Shown: positions 1 through 14,322, numbered from the stretch's first letter. The stretch is DNA of 64,000 bases from Lindgomyces ingoldianus (GCF_010093535.1 NW_022985180.1:1057260-1121259); one strand, 5' to 3'. Notes: generated by a model from the letters alone, not told the origin. Numbers and translations: made by a program.

Positions 1-245
1 GTAATATATTTTAATTCTTTAGCATAAATTAAGGCTATAGCCTTTAGTTATAAGCTCTCTAGAGATCTTAAAAGCGCAACGCGCCTACATAGGCGTAAGA
101 GGCCTTATAGAGACGCTATAAGCTTAAAACATAAGACTATAACTTTAAAAAACACATTAGTATACCTTTTTATATATATTTATATAGCCTTAAGTTTTAC
201 TAATAATTATTAGATAGTTGTTGTATAATTCTTGCATAAAATAAG
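1..245. other. AT-rich, RIP-like segment at left edge
   Basis: The first ~245 bases are strongly AT-rich, with many TA steps and no coding potential. They resemble the large block at the right of the window. This is probably the edge of a RIP-degraded repeat cut by the window boundary; no family could be identified. Confidence 0.4.
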
Positions 246-539
246 TAAATTCACAGTTTGTATGTGAGTTTGTACGCGCGCAGGGAAAATTGTTGTGTTG
301 CCAAGGAATTCCACCGATTTTTGCACCAGATAGATTAATCTCCGAACACGAGCCCCCTGGCCCTCAGCAACCTGCCTTCAACCGCCCAAAACCACCAAAA
401 ATCCTATATAACTACCGTAAACGGTTAGTACAGCAGCCTCATGTATAGTACAGTATACTGAGTAGATGCCCTGTACGTACGTACGTGACCAAAATCAGTG
501 TACTGCAGTACTGTACTATTAGGTGTACTAACGGTTGGA

Positions 540-1147
540 CACACTGCCTACAATAACGGGTATCGCAGATCGCCTCCGCTTGAGGAATACCCTCCAAGGT
601 CGTCGAATATCACCAATCTATGGTTTCTTAAGGTTGAAATGCTAGTTGCTGCTTTGGAAAAGGTGATTAGGTCCTGTCAGTCATTGAAGACTTCAGTATT
701 TGACTCTCTTGACTCAAGCGGCCCTGAGTAGTATCTCGAATCCATGCTGTACCTTGAGGCTCATCTCTTATCCTTGTAATATCTGAGAATAATGAATGAC
801 TTTGACTGGCTAGTAGACGATGACGCTCTTAGCTCTTTGAAAGAATTTGAAAGGTTGCAATATGTCAAGCTGCTCATGTATCTCTTGGTGGGTAAACCTA
901 ATGACAGCTAATGTTGAACTGGTCTGTCCTCGAGGGGGAATATAGTGGCCATTAGCTCCTAGTCACCAATTCCACGACATCCTCGAGGTGTTGCCGCCAA
1001 GTATCGAGCGCCTTGAACTGAATTTCCTATTATATTTGCAGGATGATATTGGCAAACCCCCCGATAACCTACTCCCAGAACGTGGAAGTCAATTAACAAT
1101 CCTCGAGAACGTCGCCTGGAGAGCGCAATTTTTTTTTTTGGCCTAGC
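540..1147 (+). pseudogene. F-box/LRR-like protein, decayed
   Basis: Fragments read like the leucine-rich part of fungal F-box proteins: PPRSSNITNLWFLKVEM, then IRSCQSLKTSVFDSLDSSG, YLESMLYLEAHL, DDDALSSLKEFERLQYVKL and, after a frame change, EVLPPSIERLELNF. The order matches the family (conserved SNVTxLxL, ck-LksF-Y, D-LxSLxxFxxLxxL, LPxSLExLxL blocks). The frame is broken by stops at 729 and 777 and by a frameshift between about 910 and 985. No F-box helix was found upstream. Base composition is normal, so this looks like ordinary decay of a single-copy gene, not RIP. Assignment rests on motif recognition only. Confidence 0.5.
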
Positions 1148-2722
1148 CGTGAAGAAGAAACCCCGCCCTTCCATTTGTTAATTTAAGACCTTGCCCACAA
1201 CTTGGTTAATTAGGTGACCAGGTGGAAGAGAGCCTGAATGTTCTTCGAAGAACTGAGGATGTAGAGGAGTAAGTCGACTACTTTAAGTATGTACATCGCC
1301 CTGATTACTTAGAGTTTCCACACATGCTTCGATACAACCCATACCTTGATTAGACCCCTTTCGGTACCTACTTGATAGATGAGAAGTCGGGTACTAGCTA
1401 CAGATCTGAATGAGACACCCCCCAACTAAGCTCGCTTTTGCGCTATATGATAGGGAAACGGATGGATTGGAAGACGCGGGAGTTGGGTTCTAGGGTCGGA
1501 ACCTGTTTGAACTGAAGCTAGGAGCGGAGATAAATATGAATGAAATGAGTTCTAACGATGAAATTGCCTGAATTGATAGTAACATCTGTGGCGATATAGC
1601 TGTTGATGTTTTGGAAAGTATAACCCCTGCAGAGCTCTTGACAATATCTCCCTTGTTATTGAGAACAACTCTACTACCATCAGCGCAACATGCTGTATTA
1701 TTACCGCCACAATAACTTTCGTATTTGTAGATCGCTGTTCTTAGAAAATGGCTATCCTATGGGGGCTCATCTGCAATACTATTAGCGTTGCAATTCATTC
1801 AACCATGAGGGGAGAGCTTGCCGTACAGATAAAATTTTGCGCAAAAATTTGAGTCCCAAAAGTGGAAAGAGAATTCCTCCCCCATGTCTGATCTCCATGC
1901 CCTGAGTTCTTGCAGAGACGAGTTTCTGAGCAGTGTGTACCAGTGTTGCAGCACTGATAACCACTCGGGCACTGTCATTCGTTGTAGCAGATAATATCAT
2001 CGAAATGATAATAAGATGTTCCCGAAGAGGGCTCTGAGAGGGAGCACGCGACGAGCAGGAGAATGGAAGGCTCTGTTAGTTAACTCATGGGAAAGAGATC
2101 AGTAAGAGGTTCAAATTAAGGAAAAGAGTGAACGATCGTAGTCTGGTCCCGGAACCGCAACGCCGAAAGAGTCCGGAGGCTGGTATTGGTAAATTCAATT
2201 AATTGGATTTAGTGGCTGTTTAAGAGGCTAGTTTGGGTTATCTTGATCCTCTCCTTCGGTCGCCCTAAAGACTTCACCAAACTTTAAGTACTCAAATCTT
2301 TACAATCTTTTGACAAAATGCGCCACCCTGAATGAAAAGCACTTTCTCTTTCGTACGTTTTGTACTTTTTCTACCTTGTTTATGTTAATAATTTTGGGCA
2401 GTAAATTCTGTTCAAAATGGGTATGCTGATGACATGTTGGTCTTCTAGGATGTGCAACAAAATTTCTTCGTGAGACTGGCGAAAATATCCATGTATGGAG
2501 ACGTGTCCGAAGCGGAGCTAGGCTTAAGCAAATGGGCTATGAAAGATTTATATTGAGGTGAAAATGCAAAGCATAAACTGGTGCCTCCCCGCTGATGGGA
2601 TCTATAATCGGTGGACTCGCCCCTTCCTCTTCTTACAAAATATGTCTATACATTGTCAACTCTAATATCTGCTTTGAGTTTTACCTTCACTCGTTTTCTC
2701 TACAGATTCGACGGCTGGCGGA
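1148..2722. other. intergenic, no recognised gene
   Basis: Normal-composition DNA with only short open frames. A stretch near 1,275-1,350 reads DYFKYVHRPDYLEFPHML before a stop and may be another relic, but I could not name a family. No RNA gene or repeat was seen. Confidence 0.4.
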
Positions 2723-3643
2723 ATGCATAGGGTTTTTTCAAACCGAAAGTTTAAGACTGTAGGGCTATTGACCTTTTCTATTGTCTTCATCTTAGGGTTC
2801 TTTCATTGGCATTCTAGAGGGTTTCAGCACATGTCAATACCGCACTTCACTCACGATTTCTTTAATTCTGTGTCATCTTCACATCTTGTAGAAATGGCTA
2901 CGTTGACGACTCTCGCTCCATCCGCTGCGTAATCGTGGGTTGCTGCTAGTAAAAAAAACAAGGCACGACCTACGTCTACGCCTCTATCCGTTGCAATTGT
3001 GGCAGCTGCCAAATCGGATACACACCTAGGGTGGCTACCCGAGGTCAATAACAGGTTATATTTTCCGAGTTTCCGCCACACATCTCACAATAATGCGAAT
3101 AGTGTGTGGAAACTCTACCGGTACAACGTCGACGATCTGAATCCACCGCTAGAACTATGGTTTCCCGAAAACAAAGGAAATGGAGCGGTGATCTACCCCT
3201 CATACAGAATAATAGACTATGATTCGCTGCCTGAATACTCGATTTTCATCCATGGGCACCGGCCGTCGTGGCATCGGAAGGAGATATGGTAGATCTAATC
3301 AATAGCATTCGGATTCCAGTCCTGAAAAAATAGGCTATATTCCACTTCGACGCGATTGGTATCCGTCTTTCCACTCAGAGATCCAACCAATCGACCATGG
3401 CGCTACAGTGTGGGATCTGCCTAGATAGAACTCTTTGGACCCTAGGTAGAGTTGCCAAGATTAATTGCTACCCAGTGTTGTGCGCAATTTGCGGCCACGC
3501 GCGATGTGCTAAGAGGTAGAACAACGGTGGGCTACGAGAGGATGAGAAAGTGGCCTCTCCAAACTAAGTTAATTAACGATATGAGCGGACGGGTGTTCGA
3601 GAAGTGATGGGCATATGTCATGACGAAGGATGCTGTGAGGTGA
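2723..3643 (+). pseudogene. DUF3431 family protein, frameshifted
   Basis: The N-terminus (from 2723) has a single membrane-anchor-like segment, TVGLLTFSIVFILGFFHW. After a disrupted linker, blocks typical of fungal DUF3431 proteins follow: YRVDD-like YNVDDLNPPLELWFPENKGN, IIDYDSLPEYSIFIHGHRP and SWH (to ~3290). In shifted frames come LINSIRIPVL, then GYIPLRRDWYPSFHSEIQP, and CCAQFAATRDVLRGR with YERMRKWPLQT (to ~3580). The gene is broken by a stop near 2932, frameshifts near 3291 and 3330, stops at about 3420-3475 and a stop at ~3604. The function of DUF3431 proteins is not established; many look like Golgi or type II membrane proteins related to glycosyltransferases (inference). Confidence 0.72.
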
Positions 3644-4612
3644 GATTAAGGACGTTGAGATTTTCAGAGCCCCTCAGTGCTGATGGTGAGTTAGATGTCT
3701 TCTACTACAATAATGTACTTGCGATTATTTCGGATAGTGTGGTATTAAGGACTGGTAGGTTCTTCTAGAGGGTCTCGCTAGATGGCAGGAAAAGAATAGT
3801 TTGTTCGAAGCAGTCTAGAGAGAGGAGGGATGGTATCCAGTGATGACCCTCGAAGCTCTGGTTGAAGGAAGAGTGAAGTGAATCCATTCATGGGATATAT
3901 GTCCACCCGTATCAGACCAAGGAAGCTCTTGTCTTCCCCTAGTCTTCAGATACCTGAACGGGTGAGCAGCACAAGCTTTATTCCGATCAACACGAAGGTA
4001 TCGGCGACTCAGATTTCAAGTCTGAAATCAAGTCGGAAGATAACTGATAAGGCGGCGCTTAAACCTTGCGCTGTTTTCTGAATTGATGTGTCCGAATTGA
4101 TAGGAGAGGTCTGGTGTAATGGATGAGGTGGGAGGAGCAAGGCAAGCCCTGGACTAGGTTACAGGTATTTAGGTAATATGTAACTGAGGTGGCTCTATGG
4201 TGGTAGTAATATATATACATTCGAAGATGAAAGAAGTCCTGAATTACAGGGGCGGCGGGAAGGGTTGTTTTGAAACGCCATCTTTCTGGGGATGAAATTC
4301 TCAGACTCTTGGTTATCGGAAAATCAGACTGTACTCCGGATCTGATTTACCAGTAACTGCAATCCAGAAGCGGTCAACAGGAAACTAGCAGCAGAAATTA
4401 AGATATCAAGACAAATTAGAGAGAAATAATAGAGATGGGGCAATTTGAGAGGTCAAGCAGCCGGCGGGAATGACGTCGTCCTCGCTATGGTCACCCTGCC
4501 CTGATGTGGCCTAGCCTCACGTGAATTCGCGAACGCTCTACGCGCTCGGACGGAGTCGCCGGACTATCGCGATCATCACTCCTCGTCCAAAACTATCAAA
4601 CCATTATCCACT
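3644..4612. other. intergenic, upstream region of ORC6
   Basis: No gene recognised; the longest open frame (67 codons at 3878) has no family resemblance. The last ~150 bp before 4613 are GC-richer and include a CACGTG E-box-like site near 4519. They probably contain the promoter of the ORC6-like gene. Confidence 0.4.
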
Positions 4613-5758
4613 ATGAGCCGAGCAACGGTCGAGCAGGCGCTCATAGGTCTTATCCCCACCCTCAATGGTCCCCTACCACCAGAGCTCGTTGAACTCGCTG
4701 CATCTCTCCTCGCGCGATCCCGGAGCGTCGCCCACAGTCTGAAGCAGGACGAGGAGATCGCGCGGCCGTACGCATGTGCTCAGTTAGCTTGTGAGAGGTA
4801 CGTCCCAGCGTCGCCTTCTTAGTAGTTATTCTGACAACCTAGTAGGCTAAAAAAGCCCCTCAATCTCCCCACCATCATATCCCGCCCTCCATGCCCTCCA
4901 CGCATCTACAAGAAGCTGTACAAGTACCTCGAAACCGCCTTACCGGAATCTACTTCGCACGCACCCGAGACGCCTCGAAAAGGTGCTGCCGCCCAAGTTC
5001 CGGCATCGGCTCGGACTACACCTAAGACACCGCTAAGTGCTCGGAGGACTCCTCGAAGCATGAATAAGGATAGTGCGGGTAATCTGGAGCCCCCGGAATG
5101 GACAATGCCGACGATTCGCAGCTTATTGAAGGTTTTCTCAAACCCTGCCGCGGCACCGCATGTATACACTGGTGTTGAGTCCACATTGCCGCTTCTAGCC
5201 CGAATGGCCGCGGCCGCGGTAGCACCAGAAACACCTAGTAAACGGCCACGTCGGTCTACAACCATTGCTGCCACCTCTATTCCAGACCTATCTGATACAC
5301 GTGTCCTCGCACTCATTGCCGTCATGCTGTTGTATGTCCTGTCGCGCCTAAGTCCGCAAGAGATCACACCAGAACAGTTCGACGAGTGGCGAGAAAAAGC
5401 CGTGTCCACGCTATTGAAATCTAAGGCTGGAAAAAGTGCCTCGGAAGAAGGTCTTCTCGCCGACATTGAAGAGCTGATGCCCATGGCGCAAGAAGAAGGT
5501 TGGCTACGCATGGAGTGGTTTCTCAACGTCGCTCTTCCCGAAGATATGGATGTAATGGAGGGGATTGAAATGACGAATGGCAAAAGCCGTACCGTCGGCG
5601 GACGAGATCGAAGCCTGAGAGATGGCGGGAGTGAGTACATAGGCCTTGGCACCATGATACAAGACGCCACGGACTACTTGAGCGAACACCAACGAGCAGA
5701 CTATGAGAAATGGAAGGCTAAGATTATGGCAAGGATTGAGGAAATCGAAGCTTCGTAA
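4613..5758 (+). CDS. ORC6: origin recognition complex subunit 6
   Basis: Product is the smallest ORC subunit, which helps load MCM at replication origins in the nucleus. The N-terminus (SRATVEQALIGLIPTL, LPPELVELAASLLARS, PYACAQLACER) matches the cyclin-like (TFIIB-type) fold of fungal ORC6 and continues as LPTIISRPPCPPRIYKKLY after splicing. Exon 1 is 4613-4797. Intron 4798-4845 (GTACGT..TAG, 48 bp) restores the frame exactly at ER/LKKPLNLP. Exon 2 is 4846-5758. The middle is low-complexity and rich in TP/RTP sites (possible CDK targets), and the C-terminus is helical (QRADYEKWKAKIMARIEEI). Spliced protein is 365 residues, usual for filamentous fungi. A 254-codon open frame on the other strand is a shadow. 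Confidence 0.88.
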
Positions 5759-5956
5759 TCCGTCTTATTAGTTCAATACCCCATTTTATCACCTAAGCTG
5801 GATGAAGGCACAGATCCTTCAGGACAGAACTCTGCGTCCTGTTGATCCATGCCACTGATGTTTACAAGATTTGAACTGATCAAATGCGCCCTGCTAATAT
5901 TCCGCAATATCTGCAAATATGCATACAAACCCCGTACTACTCCAACACCCTCGCAC

Positions 5957-8292
<2,336 letters not shown>

Positions 8293-9450
8293 TTATACAT
8301 CAACTTCTCTCCGATAGCCTTGCTTTCCCCTAGCAATAACATCACCTAAGTCCATATCACCAGTCTTGCGGTGCAAATTTGACACAAATCGTTTGCCACC
8401 ATCGGAGTTTTTATGTTGCGTTTCCTCGGCAGCGGCTTCAGCTTCACGCTGACGAACGCGCTCCTTGCGCTGTTCTTCGACAGACATTGCATCTGCCTGC
8501 ATCTTTGCAAGCTTATCTGCCACACTCTCTTTGTTCTTGGGCTCTTCTTTGACTGGTATCGGTGATCGGACCCGACGGGGCACGTCGCTAAAGTTTCGCC
8601 GTGTTGACTTCTCTTCATCAAACGATCGCCGTCGAGGAGGCGGTGAGCGCCGCCGATTGTCGTAGGAGCGTCGCGGAGGACTTCGGTCTCGTCGGCGGTC
8701 ATCCTCTCGGTCATCACGGTCACTCCGTCTGTATGGAGAGCGCGACCGTCGACGATCGTCCCGGCTGTCCCTCCTACGTGGAGATGGAGAGCGGCGACGA
8801 TAGGTGTCCCTTTCATCTCGGCCATCCCGGTGACGCGGGGAGCGTGAACGCCGGTGATGGCGATGGCGACTGTCTCGTTCTCCAGAGTCTGTCGAGCGTG
8901 ATCGATCTCGGCGGCTATGGTGTCGGTGCTTGTGTTTCTTCTCGCGCTTATCTCCATCCTTTTGTTTCCGCTGTGCCTCCTTCAAAGCCTTGAGCTGCAT
9001 CTCCATCTTCTGCTTCTGGATCATGAGCAGCGGATCCTGGGCCACCTTCATCTGGGTATCGCGGGCCGTGTTCGCATTACTGCCGGTGACTGTGTCGATG
9101 CTCGCTGCAGCACCCTTGCCCAGAGTCTGCGTTGTCGTATCATTTGCCTTCAACAAACCATCAATCCTCCTCTTGCCTAGCAAATAACCTTCCCGCTCCT
9201 CAGACACACCCTGACCATCTGCGCTGGGGCCGTTATACATCCAGTCCACTCGCTTAGTCGCCACTCTCCCGCCAGCAGCTTCCTGGAGTTTCTGCAGTTC
9301 TTCGATGGCGCGCTCCTCCTCGCGTTCCTTGCGCAGCTTCTCGATGAGTTTGCGCTCATCAAGGGCAGATTTCTCTTCTTTCCACACACGCTCCTGGTTC
9401 TTGCGGAGGTGGGGATGCCATGATTTCTTGAGGTTTAGATCGCCTCCCAT
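8293..9450 (-). CDS. CWC25: pre-mRNA splicing factor CWC25
   Basis: A step-one spliceosome factor that acts near the branch site. The N-terminus [14 protein letters not shown] followed by [17 protein letters not shown] is the diagnostic Cir/CWC25 N-terminal domain. It is followed by [15 protein letters not shown] and [12 protein letters not shown], the second conserved block. The middle (about residues 165-320) is an extended Arg/Ser/Asp/His repeat region, as in splicing factors. The C-terminus [19 protein letters not shown] is conserved. The start at 9450 is chosen because homology begins there; an upstream in-frame ATG at 9561 adds 37 unlike residues. Single exon, 385 residues. Confidence 0.88.
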   Translation of the reverse strand: MGGDLNLKKSWHPHLRKNQERVWKEEKSALDERKLIEKLRKEREEERAIEELQKLQEAAGGRVATKRVDWMYNGPSADGQGVSEEREGYLLGKRRIDGLLKANDTTTQTLGKGAAASIDTVTGSNANTARDTQMKVAQDPLLMIQKQKMEMQLKALKEAQRKQKDGDKREKKHKHRHHSRRDRSRSTDSGERDSRHRHHRRSRSPRHRDGRDERDTYRRRSPSPRRRDSRDDRRRSRSPYRRSDRDDREDDRRRDRSPPRRSYDNRRRSPPPRRRSFDEEKSTRRNFSDVPRRVRSPIPVKEEPKNKESVADKLAKMQADAMSVEEQRKERVRQREAEAAAEETQHKNSDGGKRFVSNLHRKTGDMDLGDVIARGKQGYRREVDV

Positions 9451-10738
9451 AGTTGTGGCGATGTGTCGGGAATGGCGAGGAAGTGAAGTGGTGAATGGAG
9501 ATGCAGGAGCTGAGAAGGTTGAACTTGTCCGCCACCAGCATCGTTGCCCAGCCTCTGCCAAGCCTTACATAATTCGACTTGCACCCCACTGCGGCATCGG
9601 CATCCTCGATTAGCGTCTATGCACGATTGTCTTTCGTAAACAGTGGCGCCTCCAAGATTTCACAGAACCTACAAAATGGTCAGGTGGATTCAACAATAAA
9701 GGGCCTCCCTCAATCAGCACAGATTCTTGCTAATAGACTTGCTAAAATATTGTAAGCTTGGGTGGCGGTGCAGCCGAAGATTGTTGTATTGGTGTGGAGG
9801 CGGAAAGAGGGCATTGTGGATGGTGGGATATATAGTTAAGGAAAGCACTGATGTTGATGCCGAGCATTACAATAGATTAGGAGCATTGTGTGGGTTGCTA
9901 AATACAGTGAATGGCCGAGAGTGCAACGACTTGTAAATAAATGGACCGACATCGCGGTGCATTGTTCGAAGTGAACGGCACTAACCAGTGCATTGAAGCG
10001 CAGAAAAGTCACAGTAGTAAAGGTCCTGCTAGATGCCGAAGCTGATGCTGGATTAAAACACGAGATAGGTGTTCCGCATTCCATTTGGCCTCCAGGATTG
10101 GGGATGAACTAGCGGTACGCCTGCTACTGACGCGAGGACACGACGGGGTTGTATGGGAACTGCTAGAGCAAGACGCTGAAGTCTAGGCTGAAATAGGTGA
10201 TGATGACGATCAAGATGGCAGGTGTCTGGGTTAGTTACTGCTCGAGAATATGGACCAGGACACATTGCAGTGCTGGACGATGGAATTCGAGTGGTACTGC
10301 AGCTCTCAGCAGAACACCTTGCGTAGTCGGAAATAAAAAAGCCACGACGATTGCTAGTGCCTGCTATGAAGTTGACTTTATTAAAATTTCTAATGTCTTG
10401 CAGGTATGTTCCAGGGACTCCTTCCCATTGGAGAATGCGGAAGTGTAAATGTTGCCGCGAATCACACTGGGCTGATTGAAGAGTATTAATTTGGGGCTCC
10501 TCGAGGCACACTGGTGCAGCTATATATTTATTCAGCGTCATACAATGAAGGAATTTGTCGCCTACCTACCCGCGAAACCGATATGGTTCTAAACTCGCAG
10601 GGCAATATCAATGGTCAATCCATGTCTGGGACCTACTGCTGACGAGCTCTCTCAAGGCCGTAGCCTTGCGAAATGTGTGTTTTAGTTGAAGAGGGGACGT
10701 TGATCTCGCGGTGGACATGACGCTCCTCCATTTTCAGG
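9451..10738. other. intergenic, no recognised gene
   Basis: Nearly 1.3 kb between CWC25 and the SET-domain gene, with normal composition. Open frames of 70-160 codons occur on both strands (e.g. 10053-10541 minus) but show no family motif and no typical codon pattern. Part of it must be the CWC25 promoter. Confidence 0.4.
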
Positions 10739-11910
10739 TCAATTGCTGAGACGTTTTAGCGTCTGTGTGACCATGGTCTCTATTTGCTTCCACCTTTGCG
10801 CGAGAAGTTTTCGTTGACACTCCAGACCCACATTTAGCTTTTCTATCTCCCCCAGGGTCTGGTGAATCTCCCCCACGAATCGACCCAGGAGTTGCACTAA
10901 TAGAACATTGACCCTGCGCTGAGAGCGCTCGCTATCAACCTCAGCGTCTGTAAAACGTTCCCATTCCTTCCGTGTGCAGCAAAATATCCGCAATGCCACT
11001 TGCGTTCTGAAACACCCTGGTGTCTCTCGATCCAGCGTATAGTTACCTAGAAACGCTTTGTCCTTTAAAGCATCCTCCTGCTCTTTGTTTAAGCGTGGGA
11101 GAATTAGCTCATCGAGATATACGGCATCAAACTGATTCTCCGCCAGTACGAACCCATACTCAGCGAGGAGGAAGTCATTGGAATGCCCACCATAGGAGAC
11201 ATGAATCTCCTCACCCTCGCGGTATGCGCGGTCTGTCGTGAAGGTGTAGCTCTGTCGCGAGAAACTCGTTTCAATGCCGCTATCTGCGTGGTTGAACAGA
11301 TCTGCTAGCGGCATCAAAGCCAGCCTGTCGTCGTGGGGAAGTTTCTCCATTCTTGGAGTTGTATAATAGAATGACCTCGAATTGACGAGTAACCAAGAGT
11401 ACAAATACTTCTCGCGGCTGATATCTGGGAAGGTCTTTGAGACAATGTCCCAGTCTCGCTGGAACTTGAACTGCTGTTTCCTCAGGATATCCTTGGCAGG
11501 CTTAGGGAGGAGATCCTGGAGTTCTTCTGGCCACAGGAGCGGAGTACCGGCCTCGAAGTCGGGCAGGGTCGGAAACATAGTATTCCAGGGTGCGAAGTCG
11601 GACCTGTTGTCCAAAGCGAGCCACGTTGCCAAGAGTGCATGGAGGGAAATATCTCGTGGAAGCTTCCGAGAGATATGTTTGGGCACAGTATGCAGAGTGC
11701 GGAAAGCCTCCGCTGGGACGGTCAGAAGGACCTCTCCCGCCTGTTTTTTTAAGTCAGAATTATTTCTAAATCAAAGGCTGGAAAGCTTACCTCGAGTGGC
11801 CGTGCTGCAACAATTCCGACGCCTCTGCCGCAAATTGCCTGAAGTAAGATCCCATTTGATTGAACGCCTTTTGCTAGCGCCCAGTGGAGTAAATCGTCGT
11901 GGGTATTCAT
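10739..11910 (-). CDS. SET-domain lysine methyltransferase (SETD6/RKM-like)
   Basis: Exon 1 is 11910-11791 and exon 2 is 11740-10739. The 50-bp intron (GTAAGC..ACAG) joins AARPLE to AGEVLLTVPAEAF in phase 0, giving 373 residues. Residues 1-60 contain the first SET strands (GRGVGIVAARPLEAGEVLL). The cofactor and catalytic motifs are PLADLFNHADSG and EEIHVSYGGHSNDFLLAEYGFV. The C-terminal half, with LNKEQEDALKDKAFLGNY, resembles the Rubisco-LSMT substrate-binding domain. Such proteins methylate lysines of ribosomal proteins or other non-histone substrates (family knowledge); the exact substrate cannot be told. Divergent from ESF2 across ~200 bp. Confidence 0.82.
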
Positions 11911-12113
11911 TGTGGTCAGATAATGTTGTTTTGGTGAGGGTTGTCGTTGAGTCCGATATAATACTCGTAAAGAAGCGAATCACAGGCCAGGATGAGCGAA
12001 CAGTGCCAAGCCGTGGGAAAGCCGCCCGCGGGCGCCAAGGAATCCCATTGTAAATTCCTTGGACCTGCAATTCCACCGCGCAGCAAATGCACAGCAGCAA
12101 CACCGGAATCCAA
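11911..12113. promoter_or_regulatory. shared divergent upstream region (SET gene / ESF2)
   Basis: Only 203 bp separate the start codons of the minus-strand SET methyltransferase and plus-strand ESF2, so both promoters must lie here or overlap. No canonical TATA box or named operator is evident. A ribosomal-protein methyltransferase next to a rRNA-processing factor is compatible with co-regulation, but that is inference. Confidence 0.45.
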
Positions 12114-13067
12114 ATGGCAACGCGAAAAAGAAACGAGTGGCTTGAAGCTGAGGAAAGCGATGACGATGAGCGAGGCTACGATTCTGAAGAAGAGAGCAGA
12201 TCGCATATCCTGCGATCGTCGAAACGCCGGAAAACCGCCCACCAATCTGCAGAAGAGGACGAAGACGGACAAGAGGAGCAGGCCCAGAGCGACGAAGGCA
12301 TAGAAAATAGCGGCAACACCCTCAAATGCCTCAAAGACCAAGAAGTTCCTACTTCCACAACATCAAATCCCAATGCCTCCAAAACCACACCGAAACCTGC
12401 AAAGCCAGTCAAACCCAAGAAAGACCGCTCTGGGGTAATCTACCTCTCCCGTGTCCCACCATTTATGAAACCCTCCGTCCTACGCTCTCTTCTAGAACCC
12501 TATGGCGCTATAAACCGCATCTTCCTCCAACAAGAATCCTCGACATTACGCACCTCACGCCTTAAATCCGGGGGGAATCGTCGCAAGCTATACCTTGACG
12601 GCTGGGTTGAATTCTTGTCCAAGAAGGACGCCAAGTTCGTCAGTGAAAGTTTGAACGCGCAGATCATTGGTGGCAAGAAGAGAGGGAGGTGGCATGATGA
12701 AGTGTGGAATATCAAGTATCTGCATAAATTGAAGTGGCACCATCTCGTCGAACGACTTCAGAATGAGAATGCGGAGAGGACAGCTAGGATGCGAGCAGAG
12801 ATTGCGCAGAATACGAAGGAGAATAAGATGTTTTTGGAGAATCTGGAGAGAAGTAAGATGTTGCAAGGGATGGAGAGCAAGCAGAAGAGTAAGAAGGCAT
12901 TTGAGAATGCCGGAGAAGACGGCACAGGAGAGGGTAAAGTGATACAGAGTAGGGAGGTTGACAAAGTGCCAAGGCGGACATTCAAACAGAATGAGGTTAA
13001 ATTGAAGGGCGAGAAAGAGGTGGAGAATGCAGACGAGGTCAAGAGGGTTCTAAGTAAGATCTTCTAG
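12114..13067 (+). CDS. ESF2: pre-rRNA processing protein ESF2 (ABT1 family)
   Basis: A nucleolar small-subunit processome factor that binds pre-18S rRNA and stimulates the helicase Dbp8 in yeast. The acidic N-terminus (RKRNEWLEAEESDDDERGY) leads to one RRM-like domain at about residues 105-200: GVIYLSRVPPFMKPSVLRSL, LEPYGAINRIFLQ, YLDGWVEFLSKKDAKFV. Then comes the signature WHDEVWNIKYLHKLKWHHL and a basic helical tail. The start at 12114 matches the usual MxTRKRNEW; an in-frame ATG at 12087 would add nine residues. No intron, 317 residues, full length for filamentous fungi. Confidence 0.88.
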   Translation: MATRKRNEWLEAEESDDDERGYDSEEESRSHILRSSKRRKTAHQSAEEDEDGQEEQAQSDEGIENSGNTLKCLKDQEVPTSTTSNPNASKTTPKPAKPVKPKKDRSGVIYLSRVPPFMKPSVLRSLLEPYGAINRIFLQQESSTLRTSRLKSGGNRRKLYLDGWVEFLSKKDAKFVSESLNAQIIGGKKRGRWHDEVWNIKYLHKLKWHHLVERLQNENAERTARMRAEIAQNTKENKMFLENLERSKMLQGMESKQKSKKAFENAGEDGTGEGKVIQSREVDKVPRRTFKQNEVKLKGEKEVENADEVKRVLSKIF

Positions 13068-13444
13068 ATGGATGTAGGAATATAATTAGAACCATATCAT
13101 GCAACCCATTAATCCTTCATCTTGATTGCGGTCAAATTTCTAGGAGTGAACGAATTTTTGAAATAAGTGTTCCTATTCCTCAAATCGAGATGTTCGCTAG
13201 CCCCTACTATTCATGGCGAAAAGTATCCCACCACTTGCAGCCTGCTTGGCGACACGATGTTTCATAGCAAAGGTGCTTCTCTCTTTCTGCTTCGCATCGT
13301 ATGAATGTACGAAGCACTCCTAAGTTCGTGGTGGTACCTGGCACGTGATTGTCTCTAGCTTCCAAGCCGCCCTTGGCGCACGTGAAACCCAGCTTGCTCC
13401 CATCCCCACTCCTCTCCCGTCAAAATACAACCCCAACGTCCAAC
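13068..13444. other. intergenic, SYF2 upstream region
   Basis: 377 bp with no gene. A CACGTG site occurs near 13341 and the tract before the ATG is pyrimidine/CA-rich, as in many fungal 5' leaders. No stronger signal was seen. Confidence 0.4.
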
Positions 13445-14322
13445 ATGGCCGACATCGAGAAAACCGAGCCGCCTCCTCCAGATGCCCCCGCAGAGCCCTC
13501 ATCTCCCGCCCCGTCTGCAGAACCCCTACCCGACCCCAAAGCCGCCCTCCAAGCGCGCATAGCCCGCTTCGCTGCCCTCAAAACCCTCGCAGCCGACGCG
13601 CGCAAAGCCAACGTCACCGCCGTCCGCGACGAAGAGCGTTCGAAAAAGGTCTCCCCCGAGGAGCTCAAAAAACTACACCAACGCCTCGACGCCACTGAAA
13701 TAAAACTGCTCAAAGACTCCGACCCCGACTTCGAGCGCAAGCGCGCCTGGGACTACACGGCCGACGAGGATGCTTTGTGGGAAAAAAGGCAGAACAAGAA
13801 GGCCCGGAATAAAGACAACACCTCTTTTACCGATTTCCGAGCCGAGGCGAATAAGACGTACAAGCGCCAGGTCAAGAATCTTGTAAAGGTGGATCGGGAC
13901 GAGTATATCCGGAATAAGGCACAGAAGCTGGAGAAGCAGGTGCGAATGGGATTGTTGGAGTTAGTGGAGACGGAAGAGGGGGATGTGTTTACTGTGCGTG
14001 CGGATGGCAGGATTGATGAGCCGGTTGAGGAGACATATGATTTTGAGCATAGGCCGAGTAAGGAGGCGGTGGATAGGTTGGTCAGGGATTTGGATAGAGC
14101 TGAGGAGAGTAGGAAGAAGAAGAGGGTGGAGAAGGAAGAGACGGGGGATGTTACGTATATTAATGCGAAGGTATGTGGATTGTGTAGATTGGTTGTAGGC
14201 CGAGGGGTTGGACTTGTACTGACGTTTTGCAGAATCGGCAATTCAACGAGAAGCTATCGCGGTTCTACAATAGATATACGACCTCAATACGCGAGTCCTT
14301 CGAGCGCGGGACGGCTATATGA
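13445..14322 (+). CDS. SYF2: pre-mRNA splicing factor SYF2
   Basis: A component of the NineTeen/Prp19-associated complex, active in spliceosome activation. After a Pro/Ala-rich N-terminus, the SYF2 domain is clear: LQARIARFAALKTLAADARKAN, FERKRAWDYTADEDALWEKR, DFRAEANKTYKRQVKNL, YEHRP-like YDFEHRPSKEAVDRLV, DVTYINAK and, in exon 2, NRQFNEKLSRFYNRYTTSIRE. Exon 1 is 13445-14170; the 62-bp intron (GTATGT..GCAG) is phase 0; exon 2 is 14233-14322. Protein 271 residues. The ATG at 13445 (CAACATGG) is preferred over the in-frame ATG at 13349, whose extra residues are not conserved. Confidence 0.9.

Noticed and set aside
4906..5670. 254-codon minus-strand open frame overlapping ORC6
   Set aside because: Entirely antisense to the conserved ORC6 exon, Ser/Arg-rich composition typical of a shadow frame, no motif.
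10053..10541. 162-codon minus-strand frame as a gene
   Set aside because: No motif, no plausible codon bias, no splice context; likely chance in an intergenic region.
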